The notes beneath the pieces were generated by a model. It ran no database searches. It worked only from the letters and a program-made list of their open reading frames with translations, and was not told where the DNA came from. A program made the translations under genes and the position numbers. From NCBI GenBank assembly GCA_029981855.1, contig JARRCS010000024.1, forward strand, positions 1-64,000: a stretch of 64,000 bases of DNA, read 5' to 3'. Source of the stretch: Halanaerobiales bacterium (lineage in GTDB: Bacteria > Bacillota > Halanaerobiia > Halanaerobiales > DTU029). Positions 52,608 through 61,355 of the stretch are shown piece after piece. Positions within the stretch are counted from its first letter, which is position 1; every line of letters begins with the position of its first letter.

Positions 52608-52727
52608 GACATCCCCTCGTTAACCTAGACGGCTTGACTGAACCTAAGATAGGAGTTATCTAAGGTTCAATCTACGCCTGTAAACTCGGGGACGTCGGGA
52701 ACACGACATCGTTATATGAAATCGCGG
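52608..52727 (+). repeat. attC-like imperfect palindrome, copy C
   Basis: Outer arms GACATCCCC (52608-52616) / GGGGACGTC (52688-52696) and inner arms GAACCTAAGAT (52640-52650) / ATCTAAGGTTC (52658-52668) are centred near 52653. The right end ACGTCGGGAACACGACATCG then TTATATGAAA aligns with copies A and B. GC-rich sequence at 52480-52600 before it holds no gene. Confidence 0.6.
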
Positions 52728-52728
52728 T

Positions 52729-53148
52729 TTACTGTATATTTTGTAAGGTTAAAAATTCAGAAGGACTTAGAGGTTTTACATTACTATGTTTGAAATCATC
52801 TAAATTTCTAGTTATTATATAATCTATACCAATTTTTAAAGAACTTATTTCTATGACCGCATCTTCATAATCTTTAATTTTAGAGTTAAGAGCACCTCTA
52901 AGGATGTTCTCTGTAATAGGAATAGTATGAAACAAGTCAAGTAATTCTCCAAGAACATATTTAACTTTAGTGGTATCATTATGATTTTTCATAAGGAAGT
53001 AAGCTAATGTTGTTACTTCGTGGGCGCAAATATACCCTTCGATAACTCCATTAGTACAAAGGCTAAAAATTTTGGCAGCCTGGGCATGATTTCCTCTCTT
53101 GTTTAAAAAGTCTAAAATAATGTTAAGATCAATGGTTACCTTTTTCAT
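52729..53148 (-). CDS. PIN-domain toxin
   Basis: A 139-residue PIN nuclease, distinct from the one at 51510: 'VTIDLNIILDFLNKRGNHAQAAKIF', 'GYICAHEVTTLAYFLMK', 'KIKDYEDAVIEISSLKIGIDYIITRNLDDF'. Acidic catalytic positions (Asp7, Glu in HEVTT, Asp pair in DYEDA) are present. It is translated from a start overlapping its antitoxin gene by 20 bases. The module is on the minus strand, opposite to its neighbours in the island. Confidence 0.88.
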   Translation of the reverse strand: MKKVTIDLNIILDFLNKRGNHAQAAKIFSLCTNGVIEGYICAHEVTTLAYFLMKNHNDTTKVKYVLGELLDLFHTIPITENILRGALNSKIKDYEDAVIEISSLKIGIDYIITRNLDDFKHSNVKPLSPSEFLTLQNIQ

Positions 53149-53371
53149 AGAACATCTTCCTTAATTCTTTTTTATCGGGGATAGGTTGATCTTCAAAAAT
53201 TCCATATAAGTTTTCTATTCTTGGGTGTACTTTATTTTTGTTTTCTTGTTTTTTTAGTTGAAGGAAATATTCTTCAACCATTTTTGAAATAGATTGATTT
53301 GTTTCTTTCGAAAAATGGTGTGCAAATTTAATTAAATCTTCATCAATACTTAACGTTAATTTCTTTTGCAT
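53129..53371 (-). CDS. antitoxin with ribbon-helix-helix N-terminus (DUF6364-like)
   Basis: An 80-residue protein: 'KLTLSIDEDLIKFAHHFSKETNQSISKMVEEYFLQLKK' is the DNA-binding part, and the tail '...PIPDKKELRKMFYEKGNH' would bind the PIN toxin. ATG 53371 is best placed relative to AAGGGG; ATG 53377 or GTG 53380 are alternatives. The promoter overlaps a long palindrome. Confidence 0.85.
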   Translation of the reverse strand: MQKKLTLSIDEDLIKFAHHFSKETNQSISKMVEEYFLQLKKQENKNKVHPRIENLYGIFEDQPIPDKKELRKMFYEKGNH

Positions 53372-53384
53372 TTTCATCACCCCT

Positions 53385-53423
53385 TACGTATACTATTATA
53401 ATATTATACGTATGATTTGTCAA
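53385..53423 (-). promoter_or_regulatory. promoter and operator of the second RHH-PIN pair
   Basis: On the minus strand TTGACA (53423-53418), 17 bases, TATAAT (53400-53395). Palindromic arms TACGTATA (53385-53392) and TATACGTA (53405-53412) flank the -10, 20 bases centre to centre. Confidence 0.75.
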
Positions 53424-53438
53424 AGGTGTTAAAATTAT

Positions 53439-53457
53439 CCGCGACTTCACATAACTT
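53439..53457 (-). repeat. inverted copy of the copy-C end
   Basis: On the minus strand it reads GTTATGTGAAGTCGCGG, matching 15 of 17 bases of GTTATATGAAATCGCGG at 52711-52727. The RHH-PIN unit therefore sits between inverted 17-bp ends. Bases 53458-53624 show only AT-rich sequence and the TTTAGTAATTTCAAAT word. Confidence 0.55.
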
Positions 53458-53624
53458 AATAGGATGGGACAATTATTGGTTACATAATAATGTGGCAAAA
53501 CCAACCGACTTTTTCATGCTACCAATTTTTTTAACAGCGCAAATCCCCATTTTTTAGTAATTTCAAATCACCGCCGTATAATTTATCTATAATGTCTAAA
53601 TTGGACATCTTGTCTCGCCTGTTT

Positions 53625-54182
53625 TTATAAATGAACAATTTGCTTTCCTCCGGCTGAATATATTTTATGTATTTTATATTTTAAAACTACTGCATTTCTG
53701 GCCCTTCTATCATCAGAAATAAAGTAATTTATCTTTTCCTTTTCTATATCCCTTAATAAAATTATCATCTGTAAAGTTCTTATTTCCCCAATATTATCTT
53801 CTATAGTTCTATCTATATCTTCAAGCTCAGCGATAAGCCTGTCCGGTTCATTTAAATAATTCTCAAGTTTAGAATAAAGATTACTATAATCAATACCAAA
53901 TATTTCAAGAGCCTGTTTTAACGAGTCAAGAAATAGTTCTTTTATTTCTAATTTATTAAATAACTCTTTATCAGTAATTAAAACTATTTTATTAGCATTA
54001 ATCAATTTGTTAAGTAATTTCACTGTTTCTTCCGGCCATTTTACTTCCTGATAAACTCGTTCATGGAGATAACATTTATCAAATATATCAATTATCCGCT
54101 GCAATAAACCGGAATTATTCCGACTCATTTTAATAATTACATCAGTATCTAAACAGGCAATCTTCTTATTAGCTTTACTCAT
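53625..54182 (-). CDS. PIN-like protein of an XRE/ImmA module
   Basis: About 185 residues. The N-terminus 'KIACLDTDVIIKMSRNNSG' and the C-terminal 'YFISDDRRARNAVVL' resemble PIN-like nuclease acidic motifs, with a long helical middle. I do not recognise a named family with certainty. The start at 54182 overlaps the upstream metallopeptidase gene by eight bases. Three-gene sets of XRE regulator, ImmA/IrrE peptidase and a PIN-like effector are consistent with a toxin-antitoxin or phage-response module. Confidence 0.65.
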   Translation of the reverse strand: MSKANKKIACLDTDVIIKMSRNNSGLLQRIIDIFDKCYLHERVYQEVKWPEETVKLLNKLINANKIVLITDKELFNKLEIKELFLDSLKQALEIFGIDYSNLYSKLENYLNEPDRLIAELEDIDRTIEDNIGEIRTLQMIILLRDIEKEKINYFISDDRRARNAVVLKYKIHKIYSAGGKQIVHL

Positions 54183-54960
54183 TTTGATCATCTTGCCTGA
54201 TAAAAGCAAGATCCTTCTCTATTCTTTTTTTCGGTAAAAGCTCTAATTCATCATTATCAAGAATCAAAGCCTGTAAATTACTATATTTAACCTCTCTGGT
54301 CCTTTTCTGCCATCTCTCGCCTATTTTATGTTTTTTTATTTGATATAAAATACCTTTATTCTCATCTCTATCTGGAATAGAAAGCCATTTTCCTGTTTTT
54401 TCTTCATTAAGGATTTCTAATTCATATAACCTGAGAATTATTGTTTTGTAAGGCACAGCAAAGGTATCCATTAATTTTATTATCTTTAATTCATCTATGT
54501 CCTTATCACTTTTAACCTTTAACAAATCTAGTTCTTTCCTTAAGGATTCGTCTGGAACCAGGAGTAAGGCAGCAAATAGATTAGCCTTGCTTTCTTCAAG
54601 GTCTATTTTCTCATCATCATCTATTATTTTACGATGCAGTAATTCCTTATGGCCATTTTTGATAAAATGATACAATTCATGGGCGGCAGCAAAGATCTGT
54701 TTTTCGTAGGGTAAGTAAGTATTGATATAGATAAAAGTTTGCCCTTTATATTCACAGATAAAACCACACAGTTCTTCATCTTCAATAGGAAAAAGTAATA
54801 AGTCTATCCCTTCCATCTCTTCAATTATTCTAAAAATATCATCCTGTAAAACCTTATCCCGGGCCCCGGTATATTTTTCTTGAAAAAATAAAACTTCTTT
54901 CTTAATATCCTCATACAAATCCGGCCTTACTTTTTTGATGGTTTCTTCTAATAATCTCAT
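54175..54960 (-). CDS. ImmA/IrrE family metallopeptidase
   Basis: About 261 residues. The zinc-protease motif HExxH is in 'AAAHELYHFIKNGH', with a downstream glutamate in 'DLEESKANLFAALLLVPDE', the COG2856 arrangement. Relatives cleave a partner XRE repressor. The C-terminal third is unlike ImmA and may bind the PIN-like protein. ATG 54960 is used; the longer frame runs back into the XRE gene. Confidence 0.88.
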   Translation of the reverse strand: MRLLEETIKKVRPDLYEDIKKEVLFFQEKYTGARDKVLQDDIFRIIEEMEGIDLLLFPIEDEELCGFICEYKGQTFIYINTYLPYEKQIFAAAHELYHFIKNGHKELLHRKIIDDDEKIDLEESKANLFAALLLVPDESLRKELDLLKVKSDKDIDELKIIKLMDTFAVPYKTIILRLYELEILNEEKTGKWLSIPDRDENKGILYQIKKHKIGERWQKRTREVKYSNLQALILDNDELELLPKKRIEKDLAFIRQDDQNE

Positions 54961-54973
54961 TCCATACCACACC

Positions 54974-55339
54974 TTATTCAGAAAACAAATCCTGTTGGGC
55001 ATTATTTAGATCACAGTGAAAGATAATTAAATCCATAATCTTTTTTGCCTTGTTCAATCCCTCTTTTGCCTTTTCAGATGTAACTTCCCCCATAAAGGCA
55101 ATAATAGGATCCTCTTCTGCCTCTTTAGAAGGCTGTTTTACTAATTCCTCAAGATCTATATCTAATATTTCTGCTATCATTTTAACTTCTTCTAGAGTAA
55201 TATTTTTTCTGCCATGGATTATCTTATTGACAATCTGTCTGGAAATACCTAACTCTTCAGCTAAACGGACCTGGCTCCAGCCAATCTCATCTAAGCGCTT
55301 TTGTATTCTATTACCAACTATTGTATTAAACGAAAGCAT
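54974..55339 (-). CDS. XRE-family regulator partnered with ImmA/IrrE
   Basis: A 121-residue protein with an N-terminal helix-turn-helix 'RIQKRLDEIGWSQVRLAEELGISRQIVNKIIHGRKNITLEEVKMIAEIL' and a C-terminal tail probably cleaved or bound by the peptidase. ATG 55339 follows AGGAGGTGAAATAA. First gene of the module; autoregulation is likely. Confidence 0.88.
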   Translation of the reverse strand: MLSFNTIVGNRIQKRLDEIGWSQVRLAEELGISRQIVNKIIHGRKNITLEEVKMIAEILDIDLEELVKQPSKEAEEDPIIAFMGEVTSEKAKEGLNKAKKIMDLIIFHCDLNNAQQDLFSE

Positions 55340-55359
55340 TTATTTCACCTCCTGTTTAA

Positions 55360-55388
55360 ATTATAACACTTGCCGTTTATTAAATCAA
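55360..55388 (-). promoter_or_regulatory. promoter of the XRE/ImmA module
   Basis: On the minus strand TTGATT (55388-55383), 17 bases, TATAAT (55365-55360). Confidence 0.65.
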
Positions 55389-55497
55389 TATAAAATTTAC
55401 ATAATCTATTATATGCAGTTTTTTTGTAAATGATACATTGACATATGAAAATACGGAGAAATCTTAAAATCTCCAAAAACTTTGCTGGTACATAATC

Positions 55498-55852
55498 AGC
55501 TTAGCAAATGCCTATGCAATCCAGGAATTTTTTAAAGATAAAGATATAAAAAATCTGTTTGGACCTGATGTTGAAATTAAAGACCTAAATGATGATTGTC
55601 TGGGTAGAGTCTTAGATAAAATCGATGATGCCGGTCCTAAAAAAGTCTTCTCTACAATTGCTTTTAATGTTATCGATTTAGAAGATATTGAATTAGATAC
55701 TTTACACGCTGATACCACCTCCTGGACTCTTTATGGTGAATATGATAATAGAGATTCTGAAGATGAATCAGGTCCAATAAATATCACTTACGTTTCTGTG
55801 AAGAGGGATAAAGTTGAGGCTGATCATCTTAACTTTACCCTACTCGATTAAT
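55498..55852 (+). pseudogene. IS1634-type transposase fragment
   Basis: An open stretch without a start codon reads 'LANAYAIQEFFKDKDIKNLFGPDVEIKDLNDDCLGRVLDKI', then 'IELDTLHADTTSWTLYGEYDN' and 'SGPINITY'. It matches the middle of IS1634-family (DDE) transposases, including the first catalytic Asp region. After 'PINITY' the expected 'GYSKDHRPDL' is missing and the frame ends in unrelated sequence at 55852. No ends of the element were found. Right edge of the accessory island. Confidence 0.7.
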
Positions 55853-55917
55853 AAAACAGCTGGTAAATTATTAAAGTCAATAGTTAGGGCAAAAGTGATT
55901 CCAATAAGCCCAATAAA

Positions 55918-56820
55918 TCATGCAAAAAGCTCTGTACTCAAATAGCGCTCACCGGTATCGGGGGCTATGGCAACGATCGTCTTATCCCCGGATACTTCAC
56001 CGGCCAGCTTCCGGGTGGCGGCATAGGCTGCCCCTGATGAGATCCCGACAAGTAATCCATGAACCCTGGCCAGTTCTCTCGCTGCCTCCATAGCTTCCTC
56101 ATTCCTGATCTTGATAACCCGGTCAATAATCTTTGTGTTGAGAACCTCAGGAATAAAACCGGCACCGATCCCCTGAATCTTGTGGGGGGCCGGTTTTTCT
56201 CCAGAGAGGACGGCAGAATCGGCTGGTTCAACGGCGATAACCTGAATTTCAGGATTTTTCTCCTTCAGGACCTCGCCCACACCGGTCAGGGTACCGCCTG
56301 TTCCGACCCCGGCTACAAAATAATCAATTTTTCCTCCCGTATCCTCCAGGATCTCCCGGGCGGTGGTTTTGCGGTGGATTTCGGGGTTAGCCGGGTTTTC
56401 AAACTGCTGTGGCATAAAGTAGTTATCGTTTTCGGTAACTAGCTCCTTCGCTTTATTGATGGCTCCCTTCATTCCTTCTGCTCCCGGGGTCAGAACTAGT
56501 TCCGCCCCATAGGCTTTAAGTAGCTTGCGCCTCTCCACACTCATGGTATCAGGCATGGTTAATATAACCTTATAACCCCTGGCTGCCCCGATCAGGGCAA
56601 GTCCAATCCCCGTATTACCACTGGTGGGTTCGACAATAGTTCCCCCTGCCTTCAGCTTGCCGCTCTCTTCAGCAGCCTTAATCATACTATAGCAGATCCG
56701 GTCCTTAACACTCCCCCCTGGATTAGACCTCTCGAGTTTCAGAAGGATATTAGGGGCCTCCTTTACCTTAATCATCGGTGTATTACCGATAAGTTCGGTT
56801 ACATTATTATAGATCGCCAT
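55918..56820 (-). CDS. cysK: cysteine synthase A
   Basis: A 300-residue PLP enzyme converting O-acetylserine and sulfide to cysteine. Seen: 'IGNTPMIKV', the PLP lysine in '[15 protein letters not shown]', '[20 protein letters not shown]' and '[14 protein letters not shown]'. ATG 56820 is preferred because GGAGGA lies nine bases upstream; GTG 56829 abuts it. The substrate comes from CysE, encoded 25 kb away. A consensus promoter precedes a leader of about 130 bases. Confidence 0.95.
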   Translation of the reverse strand: MAIYNNVTELIGNTPMIKVKEAPNILLKLERSNPGGSVKDRICYSMIKAAEESGKLKAGGTIVEPTSGNTGIGLALIGAARGYKVILTMPDTMSVERRKLLKAYGAELVLTPGAEGMKGAINKAKELVTENDNYFMPQQFENPANPEIHRKTTAREILEDTGGKIDYFVAGVGTGGTLTGVGEVLKEKNPEIQVIAVEPADSAVLSGEKPAPHKIQGIGAGFIPEVLNTKIIDRVIKIRNEEAMEAARELARVHGLLVGISSGAAYAATRKLAGEVSGDKTIVAIAPDTGERYLSTELFA

Positions 56821-56956
56821 TTTTTTCACTCCTCCTAAAGTTAAGTATTGTTAATTTTCCGGGTATTATGCCGGATGTCAGTTAAGTTAAGTAAAGGAAT
56901 TAAGCAACCCGAAACACCAAAGTAGAGTAAACCGATATACTTTTACTACTTTATAT

Positions 56957-56985
56957 ATTATAGCTTTTTTCTGAGATTTTGTCAA
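56957..56985 (-). promoter_or_regulatory. consensus promoter of cysK
   Basis: On the minus strand TTGACA (56985-56980), 17 bases, TATAAT (56962-56957). Confidence 0.8.
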
Positions 56986-57054
56986 ATTTAAACCTGCATT
57001 TTGCTAAAGCTTTTAATTGTTCGTCTCCTGTTAAAATAGATTACTTTTCGCATG

Positions 57055-57081
57055 TTAAAAGGGCCACAATCAGTGGCCCTC
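57055..57081 (-). terminator. rho-independent terminator of cotJABC
   Basis: On the minus strand AGGGCCAC pairs with GTGGCCCT (57080-57073 and 57067-57060), followed by TTTT. Confidence 0.8.
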
Positions 57082-57140
57082 CAGAATTTATATCATCAAC
57101 TATAAGCAATATAATACCTGGCTTATTTCTCCCTGCTTTG

Positions 57141-57719
57141 TCATTTATCCCGGTGTTCCGGGTTCTCCATATAATCATATAATAGATCCAGAACCTCACC
57201 GAAACGCTGGAAATGGACGACCTCCCTTTCCCGCAGGAAGGAGAGGGTATCGATAATAGCGGGGTCATTTGTCATATCGATCAGGTTTTCATAGGTCGCC
57301 CTGGCCTTTTGTTCTGCTGCCAGGTCTTCAGTGATTGAGGCAATCGGGTCCTCATGGGACTGGAAGTAGGCTGCTACAAAGGGAACGCCCGACGCATCTG
57401 TTGGATAATTGGCCCGCCCGTGCTGGACGTAATGTGGTGCAAAACCTGATTCCCTTAAGACATCTGCTGGAATCCCTTTAACCAGCTTATAAACCAGCGT
57501 ACCAACAATCTCAAAATGAGCCAGTTCTTCGGTACCGATATCATTGAGGGTTGCCTTGGCTTCCGGGATAGGCATTGTATACATCTGAGATATATACCTC
57601 AGTGATGCCGAGAGTTCACCATCCGGGCCTCCGAACTGGGTAATAACCAGAGAAGCAAATTCAGGATCCTGTCTTCTTATATTGGCCGGATATTCAAGGT
57701 ATTTTTTGTATTCCCACAT
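57141..57719 (-). CDS. cotJC: spore coat protein CotJC (manganese-catalase-like)
   Basis: A 192-residue ferritin-like protein of the spore coat: 'LEYPANIRRQDPEFASLVITQFGGPDGELSASLRYISQMYTMP', 'IGTEELAHFEIVGTLVYKL' and 'FLREREVVHFQRFGEVLDLL'. The Glu and Glu-x-x-His motifs fit the di-manganese site of catalases. In Bacillus it belongs to an inner-coat complex with CotJA. ATG 57719 follows GGAGGA; upstream in-frame sequence overlaps cotJB. Last gene of the operon. Confidence 0.93.
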   Translation of the reverse strand: MWEYKKYLEYPANIRRQDPEFASLVITQFGGPDGELSASLRYISQMYTMPIPEAKATLNDIGTEELAHFEIVGTLVYKLVKGIPADVLRESGFAPHYVQHGRANYPTDASGVPFVAAYFQSHEDPIASITEDLAAEQKARATYENLIDMTNDPAIIDTLSFLREREVVHFQRFGEVLDLLYDYMENPEHRDK

Positions 57720-57742
57720 AAAACAATCCTCCTTTCGGTTAA

Positions 57743-58006
57743 TTAATATTCTATCTCCCAGGGCCATGGTTCGTCGATCCACTGCCATGGATAATCTGCT
57801 TCCGGATAAGTCGGATATAATGGACCATAGAGTTTCTGATATTCCATTTCTCTTCTTGCCAAACGCTCGGCAAGGTCATTATGCAGATCTAAAACGGTCT
57901 GATCGGTTGGATGGGTATTTAAATAGAGCACGGTTTCGAGTACTGCAAAATTAAGCTGCATAATTTCCTTTAGCATTTCCACATTGATCCGACCTCTTCT
58001 ATCCAT
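57743..58006 (-). CDS. cotJB: spore coat protein CotJB
   Basis: An 87-residue protein with 'LNFAVLETVLYLNTHPTDQTVLDLHNDLAERL' and the Trp/Pro-rich end 'YPWQWIDEPWPWEIEY', both typical of CotJB. Accessory to CotJA/CotJC coat assembly. ATG follows GGAGGTGAAATTTT. It is 23 bases upstream of cotJC. Confidence 0.92.
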   Translation of the reverse strand: MDRRGRINVEMLKEIMQLNFAVLETVLYLNTHPTDQTVLDLHNDLAERLARREMEYQKLYGPLYPTYPEADYPWQWIDEPWPWEIEY

Positions 58007-58051
58007 AAAATTTCACCTCCATCTATTTAATGGCCGAAGGCCAATTTGTTC

Positions 58052-58240
58052 TTAATAATATCCTCTACAGCGATCTGGCTTGTAAGGCATCCAGAGTTCG
58101 GGGAATAGGGTTCCCTTTCTTAATGCCTCTGCCGGTGAGTAGCTCTCCGAATAACGCTGGTAGGGGACATAGGCATGAGCCAGTCTCATTTTACTCATTC
58201 CGGGACCCGGTCCATAATACTTCTGGGCATCTGTATCCAT
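58052..58240 (-). CDS. cotJA: spore coat-associated protein CotJA
   Basis: A 62-residue protein with 'LAHAYVPYQRYSESYSPAEALRKGTLFPELWMPY', the CotJA core. ATG 58240 is set by AAAGGAGG eight bases upstream; the longer frame to 58303 has no ribosome-binding site. First gene of cotJABC, normally switched on by the mother-cell sigma factor during sporulation; I could not fix a sigma-E promoter by eye. Confidence 0.9.
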   Translation of the reverse strand: MDTDAQKYYGPGPGMSKMRLAHAYVPYQRYSESYSPAEALRKGTLFPELWMPYKPDRCRGYY

Positions 58241-58453
58241 CCAGAATCCTCCTTTCATAAAAGCCAGAGCTTTAAACCTTCTGGAAATGACTATTTTGAA
58301 CAATTAATAATCTTAAATACCAAAAACAACATTGAGTAGAGGTTAAATTATATTTATTATATATTATGGTAAACTGGTTATTAGTGTTCAAAAATTATTA
58401 GAAAATGTCATTTCAGGCAGGAAAATTAAAAGAGGTGGAGAATATATTTAATA

Positions 58454-58482
58454 GTGGCATAGACCACATGCTATATAGTCCA
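58454..58482 (+). promoter_or_regulatory. DasR/NagR-like operator pair ahead of the GntR gene
   Basis: TGGCATAGACCA (58455-58466) matches 10 of 12 bases of the palindrome TGGTCTAGACCA bound by DasR/NagR proteins. TGCTATATAGTCCA (58469-58482) is a weaker second site. Their position suggests autoregulation by the following gene. No other feature is seen in 58304-58453. Confidence 0.5.
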
Positions 58483-58543
58483 CAGCGAGAGAAGAAAAGG
58501 TAAACAGAAATGGGAAGAAAGGTCACGGGAGAGGAGAAGAGAA

Positions 58544-59299
58544 ATGCTGGATAAGATGTATAAAATAAATAAAAATAGTCCGCTCCCTTTATACTACCAG
58601 TTAAAAGAGCTATTAATTGGTCTGATCAAGGAAGGGGAATTAAAACCCGGAGACAAGATTCCCTCGGAGAGGGAGCTCTGCGAATACCATGAGATAAGCA
58701 GGATGACCGTTAATAAAGCCCTTGAACAGCTGGTTCAGGAGGATTACCTCTACCGGGAAAAGGGCAAGGGGACCTTTGTTGCTGAAAGAAAGGAGTCAAA
58801 GGTTTTCTCTCCGCTGGCCAGTTTTACTGCAGAGATGAAGGCTCAGGGTCTTACTGCTTCAACTAAAATCCGGGACTGGGAGATTGTTGAGGCCGGGAAA
58901 GAACTGGCCCGGCAGTTAAAATTAGCACCGGGGGAGAGGGTCTACCGGATAGAGCGCTTAAGGCTAATAGAGGGGACTCCTTTTCTTCTGGAGAAGACCT
59001 ATCTACCCGTGAAGCTCTGCCCCGGTTTAAAGGAGAAGATGCTCAGCGACCAATCTCTCTACAGGATTCTGCGGGAGAGATACCATTACAGGCTGGAGCG
59101 GGCTGAGGCAACGGTTGAACCGGTTCTCATCTCCGGGGAGACTGCGGCAGTTTTAAATGTTGCCGAAGGGATTATGGGTCTTCTCTTTTATCAGCTAACC
59201 TTTCTGGAGGGAGGAAAGCCTGTTGAATATACCCGGGCCTTTTACCGCAGTGATGACTATAAATTTAAAATGAACTTCTTTTATGAGCAAAGCAATTGA
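58544..59299 (+). CDS. GntR/HutC-family regulator (NagR/DasR-like)
   Basis: 251 residues. The GntR winged helix 'PLYYQLKELLIGLIKEGELKPGDKIPSERELCEYHEISRMTVNKALEQLVQEDYLYREKGKGTFVA' is followed by a UTRA ligand domain ('RVYRIERLRLIEGTPFLLEKTYLP', 'PVEYTRAFYRSDDYKF'). It sits directly before nagA-nagB, so glucosamine-6-phosphate or GlcNAc-6-phosphate is the likely effector. ATG follows GAGAGGAGAAGAGAA. Confidence 0.9.
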   Translation: MLDKMYKINKNSPLPLYYQLKELLIGLIKEGELKPGDKIPSERELCEYHEISRMTVNKALEQLVQEDYLYREKGKGTFVAERKESKVFSPLASFTAEMKAQGLTASTKIRDWEIVEAGKELARQLKLAPGERVYRIERLRLIEGTPFLLEKTYLPVKLCPGLKEKMLSDQSLYRILRERYHYRLERAEATVEPVLISGETAAVLNVAEGIMGLLFYQLTFLEGGKPVEYTRAFYRSDDYKFKMNFFYEQSN

Positions 59300-59400
59300 T
59301 GATCCGGATCAGATACACTGAAGAAGGCAAATCTCTGCAGGGCAAACACCAGTAACAGGATGGAAGTTGCAAATAACTGAAAATACTGGCATATAGGGGG

Positions 59401-60582
59401 ATGATTTATTTGAAGTTAATCAAGAATATAAGTCTGGTTTTACCGGACCAGGTGCTTAAAAGAAGTGGGATTCTTTTCTCTAACCGGATTGAAAGGATCC
59501 TTAAGGAAGAGGAGCTAAAGGCGGTTGAAGAGAAACCGGATCTGGAGGTAATCGATGGTAGGGGGCTTTATCTCTCTCCCGGTTTTATTGATATCCATAT
59601 CCACGGGGCGGCTGGCCATGATACCATGGATAGCACTTATGAAGCCATTAATATGATCAGCAAAGCAGTAATTAAATCGGGAGTTACCTCTTTTCTACCG
59701 ACAACGATGACCATGCCAATGAAAAGTATCAATAAAGCTCTAAAGAATATCAGAGAGGTTATTTCACGCGGAACTTCAGGGGCCCGCCCCCTGGGTGTCC
59801 ACCTGGAGGGGCCTTTTATCAATCCAGAATATAAAGGAGCTCAGAATGATGAGGATATAGTTTCTCCCGATATCAGTCTTATAGAAAACTACCTGGATGT
59901 TATTAAAATTGTCACCATTGCTCCTGAACTGGAAGGGGCTAAAGAGCTGGCTAAAAGTCTTACTCAAGGAGGTATAGTAGTATCAGCGGGTCATACCGGG
60001 GCGACTTATGAAAAAATACTTGAGGCCAGGGGGTGGGGGGTCAATCATATTACCCATCTTTTTAATGCTATGACCGGACTCCACCATCGTCAACCGGGTA
60101 CAGTCGGGGCAGCCTTGACTCTTGATATGACCTGTGAAATAATTGCTGATTTTATTCATCTCCATCCTGCCGTAATTGAACTTGTCTTAAAAATCAAAGA
60201 TCCGGCAGAGGTTATTTTAATAACCGATCAAATGATGGCCGGTTCCCTGGGAGAAGGAGTGTACCAGCTGGGGGGTCAGAAGGTTTTTGTTAAAAATGGA
60301 GAGGCCCGGCTGGAAAACGGCCAGCTGGCCGGAAGCATATTAACCCTGGACCAGGCAATACGTAATATCAATAAGCTGAAGGTACTGTCTTTACCCCGGT
60401 TGTTTAATCTTGTTACTTACAACCCGGCCAGGTTACTTGGACTGGAAAATGAAATCGGTCAGATAGCTCCGGGCTGCCGGGCTGACCTGGTGCTAATGGA
60501 TGAAGAATTAAGGGTTAAAAATGTATACATAGATGGAAGAGAGGTTGTTAAGGAGGGGGAGTTTAATGAGGGTAATCATTGA
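59401..60582 (+). CDS. nagA: N-acetylglucosamine-6-phosphate deacetylase
   Basis: A 393-residue amidohydrolase that removes acetate from GlcNAc-6-phosphate. Metal and catalytic motifs: '[17 protein letters not shown]', '[15 protein letters not shown]', 'SAGHTGA', '[15 protein letters not shown]' and '[15 protein letters not shown]' (catalytic Asp). The HIHG/EG/H/H set is complete. It lies 100 bases after the GntR gene and overlaps nagB by 17 bases. Confidence 0.94.
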   Translation: MIYLKLIKNISLVLPDQVLKRSGILFSNRIERILKEEELKAVEEKPDLEVIDGRGLYLSPGFIDIHIHGAAGHDTMDSTYEAINMISKAVIKSGVTSFLPTTMTMPMKSINKALKNIREVISRGTSGARPLGVHLEGPFINPEYKGAQNDEDIVSPDISLIENYLDVIKIVTIAPELEGAKELAKSLTQGGIVVSAGHTGATYEKILEARGWGVNHITHLFNAMTGLHHRQPGTVGAALTLDMTCEIIADFIHLHPAVIELVLKIKDPAEVILITDQMMAGSLGEGVYQLGGQKVFVKNGEARLENGQLAGSILTLDQAIRNINKLKVLSLPRLFNLVTYNPARLLGLENEIGQIAPGCRADLVLMDEELRVKNVYIDGREVVKEGEFNEGNH

Positions 60583-61291
60583 AGAAGATTATGAAGCAAT
60601 GAGTAAAAAAGCGGCATTACTGGTAGCAAGTCAGATCAATCTAAAACCCAATGCAGTCCTCGGGCTGGCAACGGGGGAGACCCCTTTAGGGATGTACCGC
60701 CAATTAATCAAGATGTACCGGAAGGGAGAGATCGATTTCTCCGAAGTTATAACCTTTAATCTGGATGAATACTACCGGCTCCCTCCCGATAATTCCCGGA
60801 GTTACCATTATTATATGCAGGAAAACTTTTTTAACCATATTAATATTCACCCCGGGAATACCCATCTTCCTGATGGGATGGCAGCAGATATAGATGAGGA
60901 ATGTAGTAGATATGAGGAGATGATCAGGCAGAATGGGGGTATAGATTTACAGATCCTGGGGGTTGGTTCCAACGGTCATATTGGTTTTAACGAACCGGCT
61001 GAACGGTTAAATGTAACCACCCATCTGGTCAGCCTGACCGAAGAAACGATCAGGGCCAACAGCAGGTTTTTCAATTCACCGGACGATGTGCCCCGGAAGG
61101 CTGTATCGGTTGGAATAGCAACTATCCTGAAGGCGAGGAGGATAATCCTTCTGGCCAGCGGTCGAAATAAGGCCCGGGCTATAAAAAAGACGGTCAACGG
61201 TTATGTTGATACCAAAGTCCCTTCATCTTTACTCCAGACCCACCCGGAGGTAACATTAATTATCGATCAGGAAGCAGCCAGCCTTCTTTAG
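60566..61291 (+). CDS. nagB: glucosamine-6-phosphate deaminase
   Basis: A 241-residue enzyme converting GlcN-6-phosphate to fructose-6-phosphate and ammonia. Motifs: '[16 protein letters not shown]', '[11 protein letters not shown]' (catalytic Asp), '[15 protein letters not shown]' and the aldose-opening His. ATG 60566 follows AAGGAGGGGG; upstream codons lie in nagA. Together with nagA it recycles amino sugars, possibly from peptidoglycan or chitin. Confidence 0.94.
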   Translation: MRVIIEEDYEAMSKKAALLVASQINLKPNAVLGLATGETPLGMYRQLIKMYRKGEIDFSEVITFNLDEYYRLPPDNSRSYHYYMQENFFNHINIHPGNTHLPDGMAADIDEECSRYEEMIRQNGGIDLQILGVGSNGHIGFNEPAERLNVTTHLVSLTEETIRANSRFFNSPDDVPRKAVSVGIATILKARRIILLASGRNKARAIKKTVNGYVDTKVPSSLLQTHPEVTLIIDQEAASLL

Positions 61292-61304
61292 GGCTGGTTT
61301 TTTC
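61277..61304 (+). terminator. rho-independent terminator after nagB
   Basis: Stem GCCAGCC (61277-61283) / GGCTGG (61292-61297) then TTTTTTC; it overlaps the nagB stop. Confidence 0.8.
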
Positions 61305-61355
61305 ATTACTCCTTAAAATGGGACGAGTTTTCCTGGCTATAGGTTTTAGGTTTAG

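Noticed and set aside
49560-53460. Prophage or plasmid backbone explaining the island
   Set aside because: No integrase, structural, replication or mobilisation genes are present; only small modules, repeats and two gene fragments.
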